A stretch of 64,000 bases of DNA from Lineus longissimus. Lineage: Eukaryota > Nemertea > Pilidiophora > Heteronemertea > Lineidae. Below are positions 1 to 11,011 of the stretch, in pieces. Position 1 is the stretch's first letter; each line of letters starts with the position of its first letter. The position numbers were made by a program, and so were the translations under genes. The DNA is taken from NCBI RefSeq assembly GCF_910592395.1, contig NC_088309.1, positions 14,076,599 to 14,140,598 of the forward strand, in the 5' to 3' direction. The notes under the pieces are model-generated. The model did not search any database. It was not told the origin of the DNA and was given only the letters and a program-made list of their open reading frames with translations.

Positions 1-1
1 T

Positions 2-898
2 TGTAACTTTACTAACGGTGATGCGGATATTCAGGATCAGGTTATCGATAAATGTAAGTCATCCAAACTTCGTAGGAAACTCCTAGAAAAAGTTGATCTG
101 ACTCTAAAGCAAGCACAGGACTTGGCCAGAGCTCTAGAAGCGGTCGATTACCAAATGAAGTCAATGGACCTAGGCACTAGTGAAAAAGCTGACTCAGGTG
201 CAAGCTCTAGTGCTGACTCTGTAAATCGTGTTTCACACTCGTCCAAGAGGGGGAGTGCCAGTGGCGGCAAGCCCAAGCATGATTACAGAGGGCCCAAAGG
301 TGGTCCAAAAGGGCAGAAGAAAGGCAAATGTTATCATTGTGGCAACGAAGGTCACTTTGGTAAAGATGATTGTTGTCCTGCTAAAAATGTAGAATGTCGC
401 AAATGTGAAAAGATGGGACATTTCGCCAAGGTTTGCAGAACAAAGCAAGGCCACAAGAAGCAGTATCACGTGACTGAGTCCAAACGGGATTCAGCTGACG
501 AGGAGCTGTATTTGATATATTCGGCGAGAGATTCAAGTTCAGAAATTCAGGTCGATGTTGGTGTGTCAGGCAAAAATGTGCAATTCACCGTCGACACTGC
601 CGCATCAGTGTCAGTCATTCCGCATGAGTTATATCAGGAAAAATTCAAGGATGTGTTGCCATTGTCTCCAACCAATGTGAAATTGAAAAGCTATTCCGGT
701 GATGAAATTCCAGTCATGGGCGAATTTAAGGTCGAGGTTTGCTACAATGGGCAAACGGCTTCGCTCCCTCTGTACGTCACCAAAGGCAAAAGAGTAGCAT
801 TGTTTGGGCGCAATTGGCTTAGTGTGATCAAGCTAGATTGGCATCGTTTGTTCAGTGTGATGTCACTCACAAGTGATCCTGAAATTCAGAAAGTGTAA
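2..898 (+). pseudogene. gypsy gag C-terminus plus aspartic protease (partial)
   Basis: The reading frame is already open at base 2, so the N-terminal part of gag is missing from the window. Two CCHC knuckles are seen at about 329-438: the first is CX2C-X4-H-X5-C, one residue longer than standard, and the second is CX2C-X4-H-X4-C. The protease follows with the active-site signature VDTAASVSVIPHE at about 590-627, with DTA in place of the commoner DTG/DSG. The frame ends at a TAA (896-898), after which pol continues in the same frame. In the related element at 55018-56180 the same junction has no stop, so gag-pro-pol was probably one open frame and this TAA is a decay mutation. Function: capsid/nucleocapsid and polyprotein cleavage. 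Confidence 0.9.
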
Positions 899-1546
899 GA
901 TAAGTACCCTCATGTGTTCTCAAATGAGATGGGTACCATCCGTGGCTACAAGGCCGATATTCGCTTGAAAGAATCATGTAGTCCAGTGTTCAAGAAAGCT
1001 AGGCCTGTTCCATATGCTCTAAGGGAGAAAGTAGGCCTAGAGTTAGATAGATTAGAGAAAGCGGGTGTGTTGGAAAAATGTACCACAAGTGAATGGGCAT
1101 CACCCATTGTTGTTGTACCTAAAAGTGATGGACAGATTAGGGTCTGCGGAGACTATAAAGTGACAATAAATCCGCTGATAGAGGATAATGCGTATCCATT
1201 TCCAACCTCAGAGGACTTGTTTGCAACGCTAGCCGGTAGTGAGGTATTCTCAAAGATTGACCTCAGCCATGCATACCAACAGTTGGAATTGACGGAGAAT
1301 TCGAGGGAACTCTGTACTATAAATACGCATCAGGGATTATATAGATACAGAAAACTACCATTCGGGATTAAATCAGCGCCCTCTATATTCCAATCCGTGA
1401 TGGATAGAATCCTAGGAAACCAGAAGGGTGTGGCAAGCATTCTCGATGACATTCTCATTGGGACCAAGATTCCCGAGCACGTGGATAGCCTGGACACAGT
1501 GCTAAAGCAGTTGGCAGATCACAATGTGGTTGCCAAAAGACCTTAA
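899..1546 (+). pseudogene. gypsy reverse transcriptase, fingers-palm segment
   Basis: Same frame as the upstream gag-protease. Recognisable RT features are the SEWASPIVVVPK block, the SKIDLSHAYQQLEL block carrying the first catalytic aspartate, the LPFGIKSAPSIFQ block, and LDDILIG in the position of the YXDD catalytic box (about 1441-1461). The frame is cut by TAA at 1544-1546, in a stretch where the related copy at 57976-58040 reads through. This segment would copy element RNA into DNA in the cytoplasmic particle. It cannot be active here without readthrough. Confidence 0.9.
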
Positions 1547-2635
1547 TGCAAATTCAAAGTTCCAGAAGTGTCCTACTTTGGACATATGATAAACGCTGAA
1601 GGTCGCGCATGCATGAAAGACAAGGTTGATGCAATTCTGAATGCGAGAAAACCGGAGAATGTATCCGACCTGCGTACATTTCTAGGGATCGTGGGGTATT
1701 ATGGGTCGTTCATACCCAATATGTCGACCAAGTTCGCCCCGCTATACAGGTTGTTGCGCAATGATACTCCCTGGCAGTGGTCTCATGAGTGTGATGAGGC
1801 GCTGCAAAGTGTTAAAGACAAACTGACTGGTGATCGTATCTTGGTTCATTACGACCCTGCTAAGCCTCTCATCTTAGCTACCGATGCTTCGCCCACAGGA
1901 GTTGGAGCTTTGATTTCGCACTGCATGGAAGATGGATCCGAGAGACCGATAGCTTTTGCGTCGCGATCATTGACCGATAGCGAGCGTAATTATGCGCAAA
2001 TTGAAAAAGAGGGACTTGGAATCATTTATGGAGTTAAAAAATTCCATAAATATTTGTATGGCAGAAAATTCGAGTTGATTACAGATCATGAGCCGTTGAC
2101 TACCATATTTGGACCAAAGACTGGGGTACCGACCCTAGCTGCGCTCAGGTTGCAGAGATGGGCTCTGATACTAATGGCCTATGACTATACCATACATTAC
2201 CGTCGATCAAAGGATCATGCAAATGCTGATATGTTGTCGCGCTTCCCAGTAGATGACTGTCAAACTGCTACTGAGTTGAAAATCAACTATTTCAGTATGG
2301 TTGATGAACTACCAGTTTCTGCGGAGGACATTAGTGAGCAAACTAGGAAAGATCCGATCTTGTCACGTGTGTATCACTATGTCATGCATGGATGGCCAGA
2401 CCAAGGGAAAGATCCGGACATAGTCAAGTATTGGAAACGTCGAGATGAACTTTCCGCGGACCAAGGCTGTCAGCTATGGGGAATTTGCGTGGTGATTCCG
2501 CCTAAGTTCCGTAGTCGCTTGTTAAAGGAGCTACATCATGAACATTTTGGGATGGTTCGCATGAAAGCGATGGCAAGAAGTTATCTGTTATCTATGGTAT
2601 CCTGGTATCGATGTGGATATCGAAGCGCTGGTTAA
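1547..2635 (+). pseudogene. gypsy RT thumb, RNase H and integrase N-terminal zinc domain
   Basis: Continues in the same frame after the stop at 1544-1546. The connection/thumb is recognisable by LRTFLGIVGYYGSF. RNase H begins with LILATDASPTGVGAL (first catalytic Asp) and contains the AQIEKEGLGIIYGVKKFHKY and TDHEPLT blocks. The C-terminal part begins the integrase HHCC zinc domain (HHEHFG). A one-base frameshift near 2590-2600 throws the frame out before the two cysteines, which are encoded in the next frame from about 2613. The sense is otherwise well preserved, so the element is moderately young. Confidence 0.9.
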
Positions 2636-3686
2636 ATCCTGTGACGCGTGTCTTGCTTTCCAAAACAACCCAAGACCAGTACCATTGATTCCATGGCCAT
2701 ACCCAACCAAGTTTTGGGAACGTGTGCATATTGACTTTGGATACCTTGAACAGTTGAACTATTTGCTGCTAGTTGATGCTCATAGCAAATGGGTTGAGAT
2801 TGAACTGATGTATCAGAACACCACTGCTGAGAAAACCGTTGATGTCTTACGCAGTTGGTTCGCGCGCTTCGGTCTACCAATAGAATGCGTTTCTGATAAC
2901 GGCCCTCAATTCATATCGCAGGTGTTCGAAGATTTCTGTAGCAGAAATGGGATTTAGCTCACACTCTCACCCCCATACCACCCTCAGACAAACGGGGCTG
3001 CTGAGAACATTGTCAAGGAAGCAAAGAAGGCTTTCAAGAAACATTACTATGCAGAAAGGAAGGGTTCAGAACCCAAATTGTCGGCAAAGCAACGCGTCGA
3101 TGATTTTCTTCTTACATACCGCAGTACACCGCATTGTACAACGGGTCAGTCGCCCGCTGACCTAGTTCTGAAACGTGGACTTAGAACCCGTTTTTCTATC
3201 CTCAGACCAGACTTGAACAAGTCTGTTACTCAGAAGCAACAGGAGATGGCGGACATTCATGATCAACGTGGAGTGAAAATGCGTACATTCAGTCAAAACG
3301 AGGTCGTGCGCGTTAAGAATACGAGGGGAGGAGGAAATGTGAAATGGCTCCCTGGTAAAGTGGTGAAAGTGCTTGGACCACAGTCATATGTCGTTCGCGT
3401 TGGATCTCGCAACCGCTATGTTCATGTTGATCATTTGCAGAAAAGTGGCGAAACTGAACCTGCAAGGTTAGTGTCTGAAGGACCGCCGCCCGCTCCTATT
3501 GTGGAAGTTGTGTCACTCGATCCTGTGGACACTCCTACTCCGGGTTCTTCTGTTGGTAGTGCATTGGCACCGGTATCTAACCCCAATGGGTTAAACGAGC
3601 GTTCTGAGGTTGGTGGAACTTCTCCAAGATACCCAAGACGAGCAAACCGGAAAGGACCAGACAGACTGATTGAAAGTCATGGGTGA
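2596..3686 (+). pseudogene. gypsy integrase core and GPY/F C-terminal domain
   Basis: This reads in frame 3 after the frameshift. The zinc-domain cysteines (SCDAC) lead into the DDE core: D in LLVDAHSKW (about 2767-2793), D in VSDNGPQF (about 2890-2913), and E in the block after HPQTNGAAEN. An in-frame TAG at 2955-2957 separates the second D from the E. The C-terminus has the GPY/F module (LPGKVVKVLGPQSYVV) and a proline/serine-rich tail ending at 3684-3686. Integrase would insert the cDNA copy into the host genome. Confidence 0.9.
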
Positions 3687-4181
3687 GAGTAGTGACACTC
3701 ACTAACAGTTGATGGGTTAGTTATGATCATGTGTGTTTTCAGAGTTTGTTGATAATCACTGTGTAAGTTGGGACATTGGGCATCTTACAGTTCTGATTGT
3801 GTGTTGTTTTTTCCTAGTGTTCATTACAGGATTCATCACAGGATTTACTACTTGTGATTTACTATTTTTGTGATTATCATTGCATTGTACTATCTTGGTA
3901 AAATCAAGCTATTTGAGCTACAGGGGTTTTGATCTCCTAGGTGATTATGTTGGTAACAGTTTTGAAACTGAGGATCATAGCCTCTGTTAGTAGTCATGTG
4001 TTGTATGTGTTTTACCCAGGTATATTTAGGGTATTTGGTTTTGATACGTTTATAAAGAACACTGTACTAAGTTCCAGGTACAAGGTAAATTCAAGAGACT
4101 TTAGAGATATCATTGAGTACGGTAATTTGAGACAACGATGTGAGCATTGGTTGGACTGATGTATGCTTGTAGTAGGTCTTT

Positions 4182-4193
4182 AGGAGGGAGGAA
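4182..4193 (+). other. polypurine tract of gypsy element 1
   Basis: AGGAGGGAGGAA sits directly before TGTAGTG, as in the related element at 60382-60393 where it abuts a proven LTR. It would prime plus-strand DNA synthesis. Confidence 0.85.
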
Positions 4194-4387
4194 TGTAGTG
4201 TACTGAGAGCTGTTCATAATTGGCGCCTTGTATCTTGTTGTCCCTACTGCGGCTGCGCAGTAATAATAAAGTTGTTACATGATGGCTGACTTGCGAGTTC
4301 GGTCGAGTCTGTTCACGGTCCATCTAAAACCGATTAATCCGGCACTCAAAGGCGTCCCTGCCGAGTTCTAGCCCTCCGGATAATACA
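4194..4387 (+). repeat. putative 3' LTR of gypsy element 1
   Basis: It begins TGTAGTG just after the polypurine tract and contains AATAAA-like sequence near 4263. A TG...CA boundary ending GATAATACA is chosen by analogy with the 170-bp LTRs of the second gypsy element. The 5' LTR is not in the window, so the right boundary is a best guess. Confidence 0.55.
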
Positions 4388-5443
4388 ATGTCTACTTCAG
4401 GCCTTTAGGTCTCTGTCATTATTCAGAACTAACAATGGTTTACTAAATCCAACTATTGTTAGATTACTGGTACCATACAAAATAGTCTTAAATCATAGAG
4501 GTATGTACTAGTATCTCAAAGATAACTTCCTAGGTTAAATGACCTTAAATGGATCTCAAGAAATCAAGGGTCACAGGTGTTTGTTCAAGTTGTTCACAGT
4601 TTCTTCTTTTGGATGTTCCTTGTGTTGTGACATGTCTCTGTTCTACGTTGTCAAACAATGGCCACTTCAGTTCGATCATAGCAGTGACATTACTGTGCCA
4701 GGTGCAATTCCATAGAAATTGGACTGCTCTTGTCTCCACGATTTTGATGATGTTGTGCTTCATGTTATGCAGGTCCTAGACTGAACTACTGTCTTCAAGC
4801 TTGGATGTTACAATGACCTGTACACTTACACTGCATCATTTTACTGTAGCAGGAAAATTTAAAGCCCTTGCAATGAATCCAAGTGCTGTACTTTCTTTAG
4901 AACATGCGTGGACATGGTGGATCCTGGTCCAATGAATTTGGCCAAGCGATACCGAAGTAAAAGGTGGGATTAACCTCCTTTTAAATGAACTAAGTGTCAA
5001 TTTCGTACGAACTTCTATTTGGTCTTGGTCCAGTTACATGTATATACTGTACATGTACAGGAGTATGAATGTCTACCATCTTCGACAATGTCACAACCAA
5101 GACAGAACAGACTGTTGCCTCTTCAAAGACTTCCAACATCCTCAACTGAACAAAGATTCTAAAAGTTGAATGAGTAAACAAAAAGACGAGAAACACAGAA
5201 CTTTGTTTCAACCTTTATAAAAGTATATTCACACTGAAGTGTTTTTAAATGCACAAAAATGATACAAAGTTCAGTCAGGACTGTGCAAATACTAGTATCT
5301 CCTCTGATGTTCTACACTGTCCATCAAAGTTCACACTGGTTTCTGCGACTCAATAAGGAACAACATTATCGTGTCTAAAGTTAGTGCTCCCAAACTATTC
5401 TACAATTGCTATCAGCTAATGTCAGACTTACATTGTCCCTTGA
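4388..5443. other. unassigned DNA between gypsy 1 and the OB-fold gene
   Basis: No convincing gene, RNA or mobile element was seen. Short open frames on both strands lack splice context or recognisable motifs. Some could be further 3' sequence of the minus-strand gene at 5949-7438. Confidence 0.5.
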
Positions 5444-6130
5444 CCACCAACAGTACAACAAACTGATTGAAATTACTTGTCCAGCTAACAAAGTCTTGAC
5501 TTTTGGTTACAGAAGGTAGATACACAATCTTGTTTCAACAAATGACACTAAAGCAGTCATAAAAACAACCAGTAGACAGGTCACCACATTAGACCTAATG
5601 AAATGCAGCAATAATGCCACAGTATAGCTCAAAGACCACGTTTGGAATTACAACATCTGCTTTCCATACAGACTTACCATCTAACTGAGCAATGTGACTG
5701 CCAGGCTTGATCAACAACAGTTAGCGACTAATTGAACAAGGACTTAGAACATGAACATTGTCACCTGATGACCAACAGTACAGCAAACAAAACTGATTGA
5801 AATTACTTGTCCAGCTTGGTTACATTCAATTAACAAAGTCTTGAATTTGGATTACAGAAGATAGATTCACAATCTTGATTCAAACAAATGACCCTAATAT
5901 ACTAAAGTAGTCATAAAAACAATCAGTGGACAGGTCACCACAAAGGACCTAGTGAAATGCTGATATGATACCATTGTTGATATCGACAGTTGCTACAGCT
6001 GAAAAATTGAAGTCCGGAATATCAACGTCCAAACCCACATTCACTTCCTCAGCATCGTCACTGCCAGGCTTCACCAACAACAGTTGCTGACCATGTTGAG
6101 CAAGAACCTCAACCAGAACGTTCTGCTCTG
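5444..6130. repeat. tandem segmental duplication (2 x about 330-360 bp) covering a gene's last exon
   Basis: The block starting ACCAACAGTACA near 5445 recurs near 5771. Long matching stretches follow in order, including the CAGTCATAAAAACAA and GGACAGGTCACCACA/GACAGGTCACCACA segments and CACTGCCAGGCTT..CAACAACAG. The second copy contains the intact last exon of the minus-strand gene and the first a decayed version. Small indels and many substitutions mark it as an old event. Confidence 0.75.
5589..5757 (-). pseudogene. decayed tandem copy of the OB-fold gene's terminal exon
   Basis: On the minus strand it reads LLLIKPGS at one end and GIIAAFH-stop at the other. These match LLLVKPGS and GIISAFH-stop of the intact exon at 5949-6143, with a diverged middle. 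A stop codon replaces the Gln before LLLIKPGS, and no clear splice acceptor corresponds to that of the intact exon. It is probably a dead duplicate. The open downstream half leaves room for an alternative last exon, which I cannot demonstrate. Confidence 0.5.
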
Positions 6131-6143
6131 TGTTCGAAACTGC
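5949..6143 (-). CDS. terminal exon of a putative OB-fold protein gene
   Basis: This is the third and last visible exon of a minus-strand gene. A good acceptor (TTGTCTTCCAATTTTCAG) precedes it and it opens in phase 0 with AVSNTEQNVLVEVLAQHGQQ. It runs 64 codons to a TAG. The segment is acidic (GSDDAEEVN) and ends in GIISAFH. It joins the 6557-6766 exon in frame. No catalytic motif is visible. The 330-bp region containing it has been duplicated in tandem, leaving a degraded copy at about 5589-5757. Confidence 0.55.
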   Translation of the reverse strand, partial: AVSNTEQNVLVEVLAQHGQQLLLVKPGSDDAEEVNVGLDVDIPDFNFSAVATVDINNGIISAFH

Positions 6144-6556
6144 CTGAAAATTGGAAGACAATGTTTAGCGAAGTACATGTACATTTATGAGCAATGCTAC
6201 ATGAAAAGTAATTTCCAAGACCATTTTTTAACTTTGGATAAAAAAACCACCTTCCATGAATTAGCGGTAAATCATTACAAATTATTCATTAAAAACCTCT
6301 AAAGAGACCATACAACTTTACTGGACGAAAACTCTACATCACTTTGGCCAGTGACCGTCTGAATTGAACTTCATTACTTTCGAATTGCCATTGATCATGT
6401 TTGGTATTGCTTCATTCACTGAAGACAAAGTTACTCTACTGGAACTCTTGGAATTAACTCAAATAAATTATCATTCACAAGTTTGAAATGAATGACATAT
6501 CTCTTACTTTTGTGACAAGTGCTTGATTTATATCATGACAAACATTACAAACTTGC

Positions 6557-6766
6557 CTGCAATTCAGTTTCCTGAGTTGTTTTTAATGAGGTGTCTTGAC
6601 CCCACTTGTCGACCTCGAGATTATTCAGGCGAACTTCTCCACTTCGGTTACTTTCATCCAGCAAGGTGTCGAACGTATTCCACAACTTGCAAACCACACT
6701 CCCTGTCTGATCAGCAATGGTGACATCACGCCTGGACCAGTTGATTCCGACTTTCCGAGGCGATAC
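6557..6766 (-). CDS. internal exon with OB-fold-like strand pattern
   Basis: Seventy codons, phase 0 at both ends. The acceptor is TTTATTTACTATTCAG and the donor reads CAG|GCAAGT, the consensus for the minor GC-AG class of introns. The peptide contains VTIADQTGSVVCKLWN, which follows the pattern of RPA/OB-fold nucleic-acid-binding domains (a D-x-TG turn, then a beta strand and a W or F). This makes a single-stranded-DNA or RNA-binding role plausible but unproven. The flanking exons at 7175-7438 and 5949-6143 connect in frame on either side. Confidence 0.55.
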
Positions 6767-7174
6767 CTGAATAGTAAATAAACTTATTATAAAGTACATA
6801 CCTATAACATCAAAGTTCATGCTTCTGCTTTTCATGCATGTTATTGTTTTAGTGCACAAACAAAATTCTAGTTCTAGTTCCCCTTTCCTGACCTGTTGAT
6901 GAACCTGCACTTTCATAAAGACATGAACTGTAGATGACGTGGTGTTGCCAAAGACATGCAACCTACTTGCCATACCTGTATTCTATTTCAGATGCAGATT
7001 TTCTGCTAAGCCACCCATTTACTGGTATACTAGTCCCCAGGCCCATGCCATGAGAAAATTCAAAAGTAATGTTTTCGACGAGTATCGTTGGTTGTTACTA
7101 TTTTGACCAGAATTGACAATGCCACTGAAATTTCTTTTAATTAAGACAATAATAAGAGTAACTGGTACCGGTAC

Positions 7175-7438
7175 CTTTGAACTGTTCTGCAGCCGGATAA
7201 TCTTCTGATCAGCATTCGGAATGACTGGATTTGTTACCATGATGTAACTGTTCGGGACGATCAGATTTTCATTTGGAAGACTCGCCGGCCAGAACATCGT
7301 GAACGTCGCATCTTCTTGGTGGACTACCACGTCACAAAACCACTGCTGCTGCTGCTGCTGCTGCTGCTTTTGCTTTAGCTTTTGCGATGACGCACCAGTA
7401 CCTCCGCCCCTTTGAATTCGTTGGTTGAGTATCTCGAG
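7175..7438 (-). CDS. upstream exon of the OB-fold-like gene, with a polyglutamine run
   Basis: The open frame begins just after an in-frame TAA (7439-7441) and ends at a donor AAG|GTACCG, in phase 0 with the next exon. It contains eight CAG codons (7343-7366), so a polyglutamine run, then a segment reading TFTMFWPASLPNENL and NSYIMVTNPVIPNADQKIIR that suggests beta strands. No ATG lies upstream of the polyglutamine in this frame. Translation may therefore start in an unseen upstream exon, or at the ATG of MFWPAS. The 5' boundary is uncertain. The protein family is not recognised beyond the OB-like pattern of the next exon. Confidence 0.45.
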
Positions 7439-7441
7439 TTA

Positions 7442-7983
7442 CCGCACGTTCGCCATGTTCAAAGACCCGCAATAAAATACTAGTAAAACCAAAAATAAAC
7501 CTCCGCAAATCAGCTCTCGGCGCATTTTACATTGTCTGATTTCAAGAGATTCGCCACAGCTTTTATACTGCGCAATTTCACGATGAACAAGCCGTCAAGG
7601 AATGTCATTCGCTAAAACAAATCACCTAATCTTGAACTGCCAAAATATTTCAATAAAACGATTTCTCATTGATCCAAAATTTTGGCTCTGTGCCAAATTG
7701 ATTTCACCGGTGCGCCAACTTAATTTTGGCTGCGTGCCAACCTTTGCATCATTTCCTTATAAGGCAATGTTTACAGATCACCTACCGATTGCCCTTATGG
7801 ACCTCATAGTTTCGTCCAAGATCCTGAGATATTGTTCAAAATATTTCAATTTTAAAAAAACCTAGCTCACCTCAAATCATTTTGTATGTCCTGAATGGAC
7901 ATTCAATGATAATATTTCCAACTTGCCAAGCGTTTCTATCCATTTTTTAACTTTCCTTCGACTACAATCGCACCAGAAAAGGG
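7442..7983. other. unassigned sequence upstream of the OB-fold gene
   Basis: It probably includes the promoter and 5' leader of the minus-strand gene. No promoter motif stands out and nothing else is recognisable. Confidence 0.4.
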
Positions 7984-7985
7984 TA

Positions 7986-8523
7986 GTCTGTACTTTCCAG
8001 AAAGTTGGAATTCTGGAAAGTTTGAATACTTCGGAATCTTTCGAATTGTCCAATAAAGTGTATTTCAAATGGATTTTCGAACATTCTTTACATCACAAAG
8101 AATAAAGAGAATGGTCAAACATAAATTCCGTGATCGTAGCTGGCATGGCTACTTTTAGTGTCTCATAGAATCGAAATCCAACATTCCACCTTTGGTCCAC
8201 CCGCAACATTGCGAAGTTCCCTTCTTATGTTCTTTAAGAAACCAATGCTACCCATACTATTGTGATTTACAAGACTCCCAGATAAGACACCACCATTCTG
8301 ACAACACAAGTGTGGACATGATGGACAAGAAAACTGCTAGGGCCTACTGCCGTAATAGAGAATTTTTCAATAGATTCCCATTGTTCATAACGCATTTATC
8401 ATTCCATCTGCATATCACTAAACTTTCCATGCAACTTTCCACCTGTCATCAACTTTCCACCTGTCATCAACTTTCCACCTGTCATCAACTTTCCACCTTT
8501 CCAACTTTCCAGAAAGTACAGAC
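7986..8523. mobile_element. TA-flanked inverted-repeat element (Tc1/mariner-like MITE)
   Basis: Terminal inverted repeats start GTCTGTACTTTC and are followed by AGAAAGTTGGAA or its near equivalent, about 25 bp, facing inwards at 7986 and 8523. Both ends are flanked by TA (7984-7985, 8524-8525), the target duplication of IS630/Tc1/mariner elements. No transposase frame is visible. The right subterminal region holds an 18-bp tandem repeat. Confidence 0.65.
8433..8502. repeat. 18-bp tandem repeat, about 3.8 copies
   Basis: The unit AACTTTCCACCTGTCATC is repeated perfectly from 8433, with a partial fourth copy. It amplifies the AACTTTCCA word of the element's own inverted repeat. Confidence 0.9.
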
Positions 8524-8525
8524 TA

Positions 8526-9015
8526 CTCCAGAAATGTTGATGGCTTTGCAGCAAAATACCTTTTCTGTGCTAAACTTCATTAAATGCATTACAGACAAAG
8601 TTATGTCATGAATGACGCAACGTCATGCACAAAGCAAATCTCATTGTTGACAACAACATTTGGTTAAAGGCCTGTCTACACTGGTAACATTTTCCGATAT
8701 AAGTCACACAAAACAAGTGATACAAGTGGATACAGGAGTATGTTTCCAAAAATGTTCATAGTGTACACAGAGTCTATTTTTTTCCCGACACAAGTTGCAA
8801 CATTTGTGTGCACTTGTTGCAATTAAATTGAAATGCAATTACTTAACAACATGTTTCCAAATGTTTCCAACCAAACAGAAATCAGCTTCAAGTCAGCTGA
8901 TCTAGCTGTGCTCATGAGATTGGACAAGATACCAGCCACCATGGACTAGCTCGAAATTGAACAGGTAGGTTTTATTGGGAAAGTTGTCTCTGTTTATCCG
9001 ATATCAAATTAAAAG
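8526..9015. other. unassigned sequence
   Basis: No gene or clear repeat was seen. From about 8968 there is a roughly 50-bp sequence (TTTATT..TTTATCCGATATCAAATTAAAAGTTAA) whose diverged copy lies at about 9277-9324, so the TTAA element between them sits inside or beside a small duplication. Confidence 0.4.
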
Positions 9016-9019
9016 TTAA

Positions 9020-9238
9020 AGGGGTAGGCCGTTCGATTTAATCGTGGTCCGATTAAATAGAAATCCACTAAAACAAAGTGCCGTAGTGCAGTTATTATGC
9101 GTACGAATTTGTGGAACTTGGTATCTATGGTGTTTGTATATCGGTCTACACAACGGTAATGTTGAATTTTTAATTAAGTTCGTATTTCCGCAATTGAAAA
9201 TTTTCAATATCAGACATTTTAACGAACGGCGTATGCCT
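9020..9238. mobile_element. TTAA-flanked (piggyBac-like) MITE
   Basis: The 219-bp segment starts AGGGGTAGGCCGTTCG and ends CGAACGGCGTATGCCT, giving about 16-bp inverted repeats with a few mismatches. It is flanked on both sides by TTAA (9016-9019, 9239-9242), the invariant target of piggyBac-superfamily elements. It is non-coding. Confidence 0.65.
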
Positions 9239-9548
9239 TTAACATGGGCAATAATCTGAAGGAGACTAATCAAGGTTTATTAGAAACGTTCTCTCTGTTC
9301 ATCGGACATGAAATTAAAAGTTAACATGCACAAGAATGTAAAGAACACAGTGATATGCCTCATGTCCTTCTCTCAACGTTATTCATGGCCCCAAGTCAAT
9401 GGTCTTGTCCACAGCCTATTTCTTTCGTGCCCTCCTATCCAAAATCACTGTAAAAATTACAGCTATAGCTCCCACAAAAAAAATCTTTTCCTTTTTGTTG
9501 GAGCTATTTTTCTTCAAGAATGCTTCCCCACTCATGTTCTGGACACAT

Positions 9549-9696
9549 CTATAGATTCATGCACTTGATTGGGAACAACATTTACATGACGTAGTGTTGG
9601 CCGTCGTCACGACACCATGCATTTTACATTACTGTAACGTGACGAGACGCGACGTTTTCGTAAACGTTGGTCCCAATCAAGTGCATGGATCTATAG
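9549..9696. mobile_element. CTATAG MITE, copy 1
   Basis: The 148-bp element begins CTATAGATTCATGCACTTG and ends with the near inverse complement CAAGTGCATGGATCTATAG. The inner parts also pair (ACGTTTACATGACG type). A TA within CTATAG may be the target duplication. It is nearly identical to the copies at 10696 and 11012. Confidence 0.75.
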
Positions 9697-10695
9697 CAAC
9701 AAGCTAACTATACCAAAATGTATCCAAACTTATTTAAATTCGTTTAGGGGGAGGGGGAGGGGTCAACAAAAATCAGTGAGACATTTCGTTTTTTCCCAAA
9801 AAGGCTTCACTCTCAAGATCCCCAGACATCAGTCTATTGCGTTTCTTCCCCTGTCCCAAGATGTAGCAGGATACCCCTCCCAATGAAGAAGGTAAAGTCC
9901 GCCTCCAAACTGCATCGATGCGACATGTAGGCCTAATCATCAGCAGATGCTCAAGATCTTGGTCTTCCCCAGTCCAGGATGTGACACGACACCCTTCCCA
10001 AATGAAGACCTTCAACGACCCGTCCACAATGACACATTTGTTTTCAAGTATGAAAATGAAGGCCATGGAAGGTGAACCCAAAAATTGATAGTTTTTACTT
10101 TCTCAGGGAGGGTGAGGGTTGGAGGAGAAACAAAATTTTTCAGTTTCTCTTCGCTTCACTTTAATTTTGCTACGGCCCCTTTATAAGCACATTACAGCCG
10201 GACGGCCGACCAGGAACTTGACCACCCGCATAAAAAAAAAAAAATGATCAATCACTCATTACATGCATGACGAACATGAATATCTCGTCTGTCAATGATA
10301 TTTTCTTGACTTGATATTTGAAGACTTACCCTTACGCTTCCGTGTACTAGTATTCCGATAACGACAAAAGCGTCGGTCAAAAGCAAGGTAAGCAATGACC
10401 CATAGTTTTATTACGTACTAACTACTAGTGCCACTAGCAAGCAATGCCAATGCCGCGGCATGGCAATGGTACCCAACCAACATATCACATTGAATACTTT
10501 ACTGAAGTGAATAGGCCTACATGAATAATCATGAATGACATGATAATTTAGGCCTTAGCCTAACATTCACAATTGGTTTTGAACTCTTACCTCATGAGCT
10601 ACCAACACATGATGACAATGAATGATATGCAAAGCAAGTCAAGTGCAGAAGTCATTAGGACTATGCCCAGCCTACACATCGTTCTTTGTACACTA
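9697..10695. other. unassigned sequence between two CTATAG MITEs
   Basis: It contains a G-rich run (GGGGGAGGGGGAGGGG near 9748), a degenerate short tandem duplication near 9840-10010, and a poly-A run near 10232. The minus-strand open frame 9773-10081 has no recognisable motif and is best explained by the tandem duplication. Confidence 0.4.
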
Positions 10696-10843
10696 CTATA
10701 GATTCATGCACTTGATTGGGAACAACGTTTACATGACGTAGTGTTGGCCGTCGTCACGTCACCATGCATTTTACATTACTGTAACGTGACGTGACGCGAC
10801 GTTTTCGTAAACGTTGGTCCCAATCAAGTGCATGGATCTATAG
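10696..10843. mobile_element. CTATAG MITE, copy 2
   Basis: 148 bp, the same length and ends as copy 1 at 9549, with only a few substitutions. Confidence 0.75.
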
Positions 10844-11011
10844 GCCTAGCCTAAATGCACTCCCACTCTTTTTGCATCATGTGCATGTTTCATGCTCTTC
10901 ACAGGCAGACTATCATCATCACCAAGGCTTTTGCATCTTACCAAGATTTATAGGCTTATTACTGCCTGGCCATGTTCAAAGGTATAGATCTATGGTTTCA
11001 TGGTTTTATTC

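Larger units (their letters stand above)
1..4387 (+). mobile_element. Ty3/gypsy LTR retrotransposon, 5'-clipped by the window, degenerate
   Basis: Gag zinc knuckles, protease, reverse transcriptase, RNase H, integrase core and GPY/F domain follow in the order typical of Ty3/gypsy elements, then a polypurine tract and one putative 3' LTR. The 5' LTR and the start of gag lie outside the window. Three in-frame stops (896-898, 1544-1546, 2955-2957) and a frameshift near 2595 show this copy is inactive. It is clearly related to the element at 50604-60563 but diverged throughout, and the LTR sequences differ apart from the TGTRGTGT start and the purine tract. Confidence 0.95.

Noticed and set aside
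9773-10081. 102-codon minus-strand frame
   Set aside because: Built on a degenerate tandem duplication; no protein motif.
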